Below, in pieces: positions 35,323 through 42,046 of a DNA stretch of 64,000 bases. The notes under the pieces were generated by a model. The model was given only the letters and a program-made list of their open reading frames with translations, had not been told where the DNA came from and made no database searches. This DNA comes from Methylobacterium goesingense (GTDB lineage: Bacteria > Pseudomonadota > Alphaproteobacteria > Rhizobiales > Beijerinckiaceae), in the NCBI RefSeq assembly GCF_022179225.1, contig NZ_BPQL01000069.1:1-64000 (forward strand), read 5' to 3'. Each line of letters begins with the position of its first letter. The stretch's first letter is position 1. Both the position numbers and the translations under genes were made by a program.

Positions 35323-36093
35323 ATGACGATGCCGACCCTCCCCAGGCTCGCCACCGCCGGCCTCGTCCTCGCCGGCCTCGTCTTCGCCGGCCCGGCCGCC
35401 GCGCAATCCGCCACGGGACTGCCTGCCCTCGACGCGCTGCTGCCGGCCGGCAACGGCGCGGCCAGCGGGCGCATCCTGCAACTCGTGGCCCTGCTGACCG
35501 TACTGTCCTTGGCCCCGGGCCTCCTCGTGATGGTGACGAGCTTCACGCGCTTTGCCATCGCGTTCTCGTTCCTGCGCTCGGGTCTCGGCCTCCAGAGCAC
35601 GCCGGCCAACATCTTCCTCGTCAGCCTGTCGCTGTTCATGACGTTCTACGTCATGGCCCCGACCTTCGACCGCGCCTACAACGAGGGCCTGAAGCCGCTC
35701 ACCGAGAACCGCATCTCGGAGGAGGAGGCGATCCCCAAGCTCGTCGAGCCGTTCCGCGAGTTCATGGTGCAGCACGTGCGCCCCAAGGATCTGCAGACCT
35801 TCACGGATCTGGCCAGCCGCAACATTCCGAAAGCCGAGGGCGGCGAGAAGATCGACCTGCGCATCCTGATCCCGGCCTTCATGATCTCGGAATTGCGACG
35901 CGGCTTCGAGATCGGCTTCCTGATCGCGCTGCCCTTCCTCGTCATCGACATGATCGTCTCCACGGTCATCATGTCGATGGGCATGATGATGCTGCCGCCC
36001 ACCGTGATTTCGCTGCCGTTCAAGGTGCTGTTCTTCATCCTCATCGACGGCTGGAACATGCTGGTGGGGGGATTGGTAAGGTCGTTCTTCTGA
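35323..36093 (+). CDS. fliP: Flagellar export gate protein FliP
   Basis: A 256-residue export gate protein with a cleavable signal (TAGLVLAGLVFAGPAAAQ) and four membrane helices. Signature regions: LLVMVTSFTRFAIAFSFLRS, GLGLQSTPANIFLVSLSLFM, FFMVLPAF-like element (here ILIPAFMISELRRGFEIGFL), and IDMIVSTVIMSMGMMMLPPT. It ends the flgB operon; fliO is absent, as is usual in this group. Confidence 0.95.
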   Translation: MTMPTLPRLATAGLVLAGLVFAGPAAAQSATGLPALDALLPAGNGAASGRILQLVALLTVLSLAPGLLVMVTSFTRFAIAFSFLRSGLGLQSTPANIFLVSLSLFMTFYVMAPTFDRAYNEGLKPLTENRISEEEAIPKLVEPFREFMVQHVRPKDLQTFTDLASRNIPKAEGGEKIDLRILIPAFMISELRRGFEIGFLIALPFLVIDMIVSTVIMSMGMMMLPPTVISLPFKVLFFILIDGWNMLVGGLVRSFF

Positions 36094-36280
36094 CTCTGAG
36101 GATGTCGGCTTTCTTTTCATGCTGAACGGCCTGCCATCGTCATGCTGCAGGGTCCAATCCATTCGTGTAACGAGATGGAAATGATGTTATTTATTACAGA
36201 GTAGAGCCGATATTTTTCGCTCTTCGGATCGACCGGGTCATGTATCGTGCATTCGTGCGGTAAAGCTTCGGGGTTATTCG
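36094..36280. other. AT-rich gap before the deaminase gene
   Basis: This 187-bp stretch (especially 36180-36220, with runs such as ATGTTATTTATTACAG and ATATTTTTC) is strikingly more AT-rich than anything around it. It interrupts the flagellar operon between fliP and fliF and presumably carries the deaminase promoter. Such base composition is a common mark of acquired DNA. No terminal repeats or integrase are visible. Confidence 0.5.
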
Positions 36281-37000
36281 ATGTTTCAGTCTTGTTCCTG
36301 TTCGACCGAGCATTCCGGCGACTGCACGACACCGGGTGATCTCGGCCGGCGCGCCTTTCTGGCGAGCGCCGTCGGCGTCGGGATGTCCCTGGCCATGGCG
36401 CCCGGCGCCGTCGCGCAGGCGGCTCCGGTTTCGCCCGGCAAGAAGGCGTTCATGGAGGAGGCGACCCGGCTCGCGATCGAATCCGTCGAGAAGGGGTGGG
36501 GCGGGCCGTTCGGAGCCGTGATCGTCAAGGACGGGGAGATCATCGGGCGTGGGCAGAACCGCGTCCTGCTCACCGGCATTCCGGTCTTCCATGCGGAGAT
36601 CACCGCCATCATGGATGCCTCCGCCCGGCTGAACCCGAAGGCCTTGCTCGGCAGCGAGTACGGCGCCGGCACGATCCTGGAGATGATCCCGCGTGAGCCC
36701 GGCTCCCCGGATCCGGTAGCCGAGCGGGCCAAGATGCTGAAGGGCTGCGAGATCTACATCAACGGCGCGCCGTGCCCGATGTGCATGAGCGCCATCTACT
36801 GGTCACGCATCGACCACGTCTACTTCGCCGCCAGCCTGAAGGACACGAGCCAAATCGGCTTCGACGACGCCTTCCAGTACGAAGATTTCGCCAAGCCCTG
36901 GGACCAGCGGCGCATCCGGGTCAGCGAGAACTTCGAGCGCGAGACTGGGCTGAAGGCCTACGAGGCCTGGATGAACAAGAAGGACCGCCACCCCTACTGA
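36281..37000 (+). CDS. Tat-signal nucleoside (guanine-type) deaminase
   Basis: A 239-residue zinc deaminase of the cytidine/guanine deaminase superfamily. Zinc ligands are His-104 with catalytic Glu-106 (VFHAEITA) and Cys-165/Cys-168 (PCPMC). AIYWSRIDHVYFAASLKDTS and IGFDDAFQYEDF resemble guanine deaminase (GuaD). The first 50 residues carry a Tat-type signal with Arg-23/Arg-24 (GRRAFLA) before a hydrophobic stretch and AQA, unusual for an otherwise cytoplasmic family. About 35 extra residues lie between HAE and PCPMC, and Ala replaces the usual Glu before PCPMC. An N-terminal Cys cluster (CSCS...C) precedes the signal. The gene sits alone between fliP and fliF behind AT-rich DNA. The substrate is not proven. 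Confidence 0.8.
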   Translation: MFQSCSCSTEHSGDCTTPGDLGRRAFLASAVGVGMSLAMAPGAVAQAAPVSPGKKAFMEEATRLAIESVEKGWGGPFGAVIVKDGEIIGRGQNRVLLTGIPVFHAEITAIMDASARLNPKALLGSEYGAGTILEMIPREPGSPDPVAERAKMLKGCEIYINGAPCPMCMSAIYWSRIDHVYFAASLKDTSQIGFDDAFQYEDFAKPWDQRRIRVSENFERETGLKAYEAWMNKKDRHPY

Positions 37001-37092
37001 TCGCCCTTCGATGGGCGGCGCAATCTCCGCGCAAGGCTGACGGGCGAGAGGACCGTATCGGGTCGCGGACCCGAAGCGGAGCAGCCCACCGA

Positions 37093-38796
37093 ATGTCCGG
37101 TCTTCAGCACGCCGAACGGCTCTGGAACAACATCCTCGCGCTCGGCGGCCGGCGCATCGCCGCTCTGTCGCTGATCGGCGTCGTCGTTTTCCTCGCCGTG
37201 GGCCTCGGCGCCTACTATCTCAGCCGCCCGGCCCAGGAGCCGCTCTACACGGGCCTCAGCCGCGAGGATGTCGGGCGCATCGGCAGCGTGCTGAAGGACG
37301 CCAACATTCCGTTCGACGTGAGTGCCGATGGCGCGGCCGTGCTCGTCGCCTACGGCCACACCGCCAACGCCCGCATGCTGCTGGCCGAGAAGGGCCTGCC
37401 GCAGAGCGCCAAGTCCGGCTACGAGCTGTTCAACGACCTCGGTTCCCTCGGCATGACCTCGTTCATGCAGGAGGTGACCCGGGTGCGTGCCCTCGAGGGC
37501 GAGATCGCCCGCACCATCCAGGGCATGAAGGGCGTCAAGGCCGCCCGCGTCCACATCGTGCTGCCCGACCGCGGCTCGTTCCGCCGCGACCAGCAGCCCC
37601 CGTCCGCCTCCGTGGTTGTGCGCACCGAGCCCGCCGACGACGCCAGCGGCGCCCAGTCGATCCGCCACCTCGTCGCCTCGGCTGTGCCCGGCATGAAGCC
37701 CGACCGCGTCACCGTGATCGGCTCGGACGGGTCGCTCCTGCTCTCCGGTGACGAAGCCAGCGCGGTGCCCACCGGCAAGATGGCGACGCTGGAGAAGACC
37801 ATCGGCCACGAGGTTCAGGACAACATCCGCCGGACCCTGACCCCCTATCTCGGCGTCGGCAACTTCGAGGTCAGCGTCGCGGCGCGCCTGAACACCGACA
37901 AGACGGTGCAGAACGAGACGATCTTCAACCCCGACCAGCGCGTCGAGCGCTCCACTCGTGCCGTGCGCGAGACCGAGACCTCGCAGAACCGCAGCGCGGC
38001 GCAACGCCCGACGTCGGCGCAGACGAACCTGCCCGAGCCGCGCGCGCGCTCGGACGGCAACGACTCGGCCAGCAACGAGACGCAGAAGCGGGAGGATCTG
38101 ACCAACTACGAGATCTCCTCCAAGACCATCCAGACGGTCAGCGACGGCTACAACATCCGGCAGATCTCGGTGGCGGTCCTCGTCAACCGCGCCCGCCTCG
38201 CGTCCCTGGCCGGGCCCGAGGCCGGCAAGGCCGGCATCGATGCCCAGGTCGCCGAGATCGAGCAGCTCGTCGGCTCGGCCGCGGGCTTCAACAAGGAGCG
38301 CGGCGACAACGTGAAGGTCGCCGCCGTGGGCTTCGTCAACGATGGCCAGCCCCTGGAGCCGGTGGCCCCGCTGAGCCTCACCGAGGTGCTGATGCGCCAG
38401 TCGGCCACCCTCATTAATGCGGGCACCATCCTGCTCGTCGCGGGCCTGCTGATCTGGTTCGGCCTGCGCCCGGCCATGCGGGCCATCCTGGAGATCCCGG
38501 CCGCGCAGCAGGAGGAGGCGCGGGCGCTGGCCGCCGCGGCGGAGGCGCAAGCCCTGGCCGCGGGCGCGCCCAACGCCGCGCTCGCCGGCCCCGGCGCTGG
38601 GGCACAGGACGCCCTGGCGGGCGGCGCCATGCCGAGCCTCGCGGCGCCCGGCCAGAACCCGGTCGCCAGCATGATCGAGGACCTGACCGATAAGCTGAAC
38701 CGTTCGCCGCAGAAGAGGCTCGAACAGATGATCGAGACCGACGAGGCCCAGGCCGCCGAGATCCTGAAGCGCTGGCTCCTGCGTGAGGCCGCGTGA
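37093..38796 (+). CDS. fliF: Flagellar MS-ring protein FliF
   Basis: A 567-residue ring protein. A first membrane helix (residues ~23-44, AALSLIGVVVFLAVGLGAYY) is followed by the periplasmic ring-building domains (YTGLSREDVGRIGSVLKDAN; EKGLPQSAKSGYELFNDLGS; LGMTSFMQEVTRVRALEGEI, ARTIQGMKGVKAARVHIVLP). A second helix lies at ~438-457 (INAGTILLVAGLLIWFGL). The C-terminal FliG-binding tail contains RLEQMIETDEAQAAEILKRW. It opens the operon fliF-fliH-motB-motC-fliK-transglycosylase. The ATG at 37093 has GGAG 11 bases upstream. Confidence 0.95.
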   Translation: MSGLQHAERLWNNILALGGRRIAALSLIGVVVFLAVGLGAYYLSRPAQEPLYTGLSREDVGRIGSVLKDANIPFDVSADGAAVLVAYGHTANARMLLAEKGLPQSAKSGYELFNDLGSLGMTSFMQEVTRVRALEGEIARTIQGMKGVKAARVHIVLPDRGSFRRDQQPPSASVVVRTEPADDASGAQSIRHLVASAVPGMKPDRVTVIGSDGSLLLSGDEASAVPTGKMATLEKTIGHEVQDNIRRTLTPYLGVGNFEVSVAARLNTDKTVQNETIFNPDQRVERSTRAVRETETSQNRSAAQRPTSAQTNLPEPRARSDGNDSASNETQKREDLTNYEISSKTIQTVSDGYNIRQISVAVLVNRARLASLAGPEAGKAGIDAQVAEIEQLVGSAAGFNKERGDNVKVAAVGFVNDGQPLEPVAPLSLTEVLMRQSATLINAGTILLVAGLLIWFGLRPAMRAILEIPAAQQEEARALAAAAEAQALAAGAPNAALAGPGAGAQDALAGGAMPSLAAPGQNPVASMIEDLTDKLNRSPQKRLEQMIETDEAQAAEILKRWLLREAA

Positions 38797-39491
38797 TGGC
38801 CGCCGCGATCGCTCGGTTCCTGCCCGACTTCTCCGGCGACGTGGCGCCGGCGCGCCCGCCCGCCACCGGGGGGGGCGCCTTCGCCCCGGCCGCCCGGCCG
38901 GCGTCGCGCGCGGCGGAGGGGCTCGCCGCCCTCCTGCGCAAGCCTGCCGCTCCGCCCGAGACCCCTGAGGACCGCGAGGCCCAGCTCCGTTCCGCCGAGG
39001 CGCGGGGCCTGGAGCGCGGGCGCGAACTCGGCCGGGCCGAGGCCGCGGCCGAGACCGCCTCGGTGCTCGCCTGCATGCAGGCCGATTACGATGCGCGCCT
39101 CGCCGAGATGCGCCAGGCCTGGTGCGTGGACGAGGGAGACCGTCTCGCGTCGGGCTTCGCCGACGCGCTCCAGGCCCTCGGGGCCGGGCTGACCGACCGG
39201 GTCGGGCACCTCCTCGTGCCGGTCCTGACCGAGGCCCTGCGGCGGCAGGCCGTCGACGAACTCGCCCGGAGCCTCGCCCGGATCCTGGGCGACGCCCGCG
39301 CCCCCGTGCGGGTGAGCGGCCCGGCCGACCTCCTCGAGGCGGTGGCGGGCAAGCTCGGACCCTTCGAGGCCTCGCTGGACCTCGTCGTCGCCGACACCGC
39401 GGAAGTGACGGCCCAGGCCGACCAGACCGTGATCGAGACCCAGCTCGGCGCCTGGGGCCGCCTGATGACGGACGCGGTCCGGGGAGCCTGA
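38796..39491 (+). CDS. fliH: FliH-like export ATPase regulator
   Basis: A 231-residue protein from the ATG that overlaps the fliF stop (TGATG); a GTG one codon upstream is possible. A Pro/Ala-rich N-terminal part leads into an Ala/Glu/Arg coiled coil (RSAEARGLERGRELGRAEAA) and a C-terminal domain (LVPVLTEALRRQAVDELARS; VRVSGPADLLEAVAGKLG; VIETQLGAWGRLMTDAV). Length, coiled coil and position between fliF and motB fit FliH, the dimeric regulator of FliI. The sequence is divergent. Confidence 0.78.
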   Translation: MAAAIARFLPDFSGDVAPARPPATGGGAFAPAARPASRAAEGLAALLRKPAAPPETPEDREAQLRSAEARGLERGRELGRAEAAAETASVLACMQADYDARLAEMRQAWCVDEGDRLASGFADALQALGAGLTDRVGHLLVPVLTEALRRQAVDELARSLARILGDARAPVRVSGPADLLEAVAGKLGPFEASLDLVVADTAEVTAQADQTVIETQLGAWGRLMTDAVRGA

Positions 39492-39494
39492 GCC

Positions 39495-40820
39495 ATGGCG
39501 GACGAGTCCCACCACGAGATCATCATCATCAAGCGCCACGGCGACCACGAGGACGGTCACCACGGCGGCGCCTGGAAGATCGCGCTCGCCGACTTCATGA
39601 CCGCGATGATGGCGCTGTTCCTGGTGCTGTGGCTGATCGGCTCCACCACCAAGGAGACGAAGACGGCCATCGCCGAATACTTCAACCCGGTGAAGCTCGC
39701 CGACGTCACCTTCGACCGCAAGGGCCTGCGCGACCCGCAGAACAAGCCCGGCGAGACGACGCCCGAGGAGGGCAAGCCCGAGGCCGGCAAGGGCGAGGGC
39801 GCCGGCGAGGGCAAGGGAGACAGCAAATCCGAGGGGAAGGGGGCCTCCGGGCCGCCCGGCAGCCGCGCCCGCGAGGCGGCCCTGTTCCAGGACCCCTACG
39901 CGGTGCTGGCCAAGCTCGCGGCCGAGGCCGAGCCGGGTCCGGAGGTCGCCTCCGCCGACGCGGTGGTGACGGAATCGGGCGAGCCCGGCATCAAGGGCGG
40001 CGAGGCCGCGCGCGATCCCTTCGATCCGCTCTACTGGCAGGTCGCGCCCCTGGCCAAGACGCGCACCGAGCAGGCCGGCGTCACCGGCACGGTCACGCCC
40101 CTGCCGCAGGAGGTCCGCCCCGATGTCCGCGCGGCCTTGCCCGCGAAGCCGGCGACGATCAAGGTGGCCTCGGCCGTGGCCGACGAGATCGACCCGAAAC
40201 TTCTGGCCCCGAAGCTGACGCCGAAACCCGCCGCGCCGGCCGGCCCCGCCACGCCCAAGGGATCCGAGGTCCGGCCCGTGGAAGGCGCTGCCGCCGAAGC
40301 GAAGGCCGCCCAGGAGCGGTCGGCGCTCGAGGCGAAGCAGGCCGCCGACGCGGCCGAGAATGCCGCGATGGCCGAGATCAAGGCCGAGATCGCCCGGGTG
40401 CTGCCGGCGCAGGGCGCACCCGCGCCGCGCGCCGAGGTGCGGCGCACCGGCGAGGGCATCCTCATCAGCCTGACCGACGAGGTGAACTTCAGCATGTTCG
40501 GCGTCGGCTCGGCCGAGCCCCAGGCCAAGGTGGTGCGTGCCCTGGAACAGGTCGCCCGCATCCTCAAGGATCGGCCCGGCCGCATCATCGTGCGCGGCCA
40601 CACCGACGCGCGGCCCTTCCGGTCGGAGACCTATGACAACTGGCGCCTGTCCTCGGCCCGCGCCCAGATGGCCTCCTACATGCTCGTGCGCGGCGGCGTC
40701 GCGGATGCCCGCCTGGAGCGCATCGAGGGCTACGCCGACCGCCAGCCGCGCAACCCGGCCGATCCGAAGGCCGCCGAGAACCGCCGCATCGAGATCCTGC
40801 TGCGGGGACGGCCCGAGTGA
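39495..40820 (+). CDS. motB: Flagellar motor stator protein MotB
   Basis: A 441-residue stator subunit. A His-rich cytoplasmic tail precedes the single membrane helix WKIALADFMTAMMALFLVLW with the proton-binding Asp-33. A long Pro/Ala/Lys-rich periplasmic linker follows (residues ~75-300). The peptidoglycan-binding OmpA domain includes RIIVRGHTDARPFRSETYDN, WRLSSARAQMASYMLVRGGV and NRRIEILLRG. The usual length is about 310 residues in enterics; rhizobial MotB carries a similar linker. GGGGAG lies eight bases upstream. MotA is encoded at 51.0-51.9 kb on the other strand. Confidence 0.94.
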   Translation: MADESHHEIIIIKRHGDHEDGHHGGAWKIALADFMTAMMALFLVLWLIGSTTKETKTAIAEYFNPVKLADVTFDRKGLRDPQNKPGETTPEEGKPEAGKGEGAGEGKGDSKSEGKGASGPPGSRAREAALFQDPYAVLAKLAAEAEPGPEVASADAVVTESGEPGIKGGEAARDPFDPLYWQVAPLAKTRTEQAGVTGTVTPLPQEVRPDVRAALPAKPATIKVASAVADEIDPKLLAPKLTPKPAAPAGPATPKGSEVRPVEGAAAEAKAAQERSALEAKQAADAAENAAMAEIKAEIARVLPAQGAPAPRAEVRRTGEGILISLTDEVNFSMFGVGSAEPQAKVVRALEQVARILKDRPGRIIVRGHTDARPFRSETYDNWRLSSARAQMASYMLVRGGVADARLERIEGYADRQPRNPADPKAAENRRIEILLRGRPE

Positions 40821-42046
40821 TGACGCGCGCCCTCGTCGCGGGGCTGTGGGCGGCGGTGCTCCTCGCCGGGCCCGTGCAGGCCGCGGATTCGCATGGCGGC
40901 GGCGGCCATGGCGAGGCGCCCGCCGCCCCCATCGAGCCCCTGCCGGTCAAGCCCTACACCGTTCCGGTGGAACTCGTGCGCACCCTGCAATTGCTGCAGG
41001 ACCAGGTCGCCCTCGGTTCCGCCCAGGCGCATCACGGCCAGCGCGCCCTGCTGGCGCATGCCGAAGCGCGCATGATCGCCCTGGAGCCCGAGGTATGGGC
41101 GGAGACCGTGAACCTGCGCGCAGCCGTCACCTTCGCCCTCAGCGGCGGCGGCCCAACGCTGCTGCGCCACCTCGTCGCCTCGGGCAAGGTCACCGAGTCC
41201 GACACCTCCCTGGTCTTCGGCGCGCTCGCGTACCTCGAGGGGCGCGAGAAGGAAGCCCGCGCGTTGCTCGTGAAGATCGATCCGCTCTCGGTGCCGGTGA
41301 GCCTCGGGGCACAGCTGGCCATGGCGCAATCGGCCCTGGTCGTGCGCGATGACCCGACCCAGTCGATCCGCCTCCTCGACCTCGCCCGGCTGCTGGCGCC
41401 CGGCACCCTGGTGGAGGAGGGGGCCCTGCGCCGGGAGATCTTCGTGCTCGCCCAGGCCGGCGACCTCGCCAAGTTCGAGGCCCTGGCGGTTCAGTACCTG
41501 CGTCGCTTCCGCCACTCGGTCTATGCCGGCAATTTCCGCCAGCGCTTCGCCGGAGCGCTGACCCGCCTCGACTTCACCGGCGGCGAGGCGCGCTTCGCCC
41601 GGTTGCAGGCCATGCTCGACGAGGTCGAGGTCGAGGGCCGGCGCGAGCTTTATCTCCTCGTCGCGCGGGCCGCCGTCGACCAGGGCAAGTCCGCCACGGC
41701 GGTGTTCGCCGCCGAGCGCGGCGTCACCCTCGCGGAGCCCGGCTCCCAGGACGCGCTGCGCGCCGGCCTCTACCGGGCGGCGGCCCTCATCGTGGTGGAG
41801 GGGCGCTTCGAGGAATGCCTCGACACCCTGCGGGCGATCGACCGCGCGCGGCTGGAGCCGGGCGACCGCGATCTCCTCGACGCGGCCCTCTCCACCGCCC
41901 GCGAGATCCGGTCGGCGGCGGCGCCTTCGGCGTCCGCCGACGCAACCCCCACGGGCCCGCGGGTGCTTCCCGTGGCGCCCGCCATCGCCCGCGCCGAGGG
42001 TGCGATCGGTCGGATCGACGAGATCATGCGCAGGAGCCAGCGTTGA
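40820..42046 (+). CDS. motC: Periplasmic motor protein MotC
   Basis: A 408-residue exported helical protein starting within the motB stop (TGATG). The signal peptide is ALVAGLWAAVLLAGPVQAAD. Conserved blocks: LPVKPYTVPVELVRTLQLLQ, LGSAQAHHGQRALLAHAEAR, VWAETVNLRAAVTFALSGGG, and VYAGNFRQRFAGALTRLDF. MotC is found in Hyphomicrobiales and controls motor speed by binding the MotB periplasmic part; MotE (33.1 kb) helps fold it. Confidence 0.9.
   Translation: MTRALVAGLWAAVLLAGPVQAADSHGGGGHGEAPAAPIEPLPVKPYTVPVELVRTLQLLQDQVALGSAQAHHGQRALLAHAEARMIALEPEVWAETVNLRAAVTFALSGGGPTLLRHLVASGKVTESDTSLVFGALAYLEGREKEARALLVKIDPLSVPVSLGAQLAMAQSALVVRDDPTQSIRLLDLARLLAPGTLVEEGALRREIFVLAQAGDLAKFEALAVQYLRRFRHSVYAGNFRQRFAGALTRLDFTGGEARFARLQAMLDEVEVEGRRELYLLVARAAVDQGKSATAVFAAERGVTLAEPGSQDALRAGLYRAAALIVVEGRFEECLDTLRAIDRARLEPGDRDLLDAALSTAREIRSAAAPSASADATPTGPRVLPVAPAIARAEGAIGRIDEIMRRSQR

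Noticed and set aside
36994-40601. Long minus-strand frames opposite fliF, fliH and motB
   Set aside because: FliF and MotB on the plus strand are unmistakable; the opposite frames have only biased composition.
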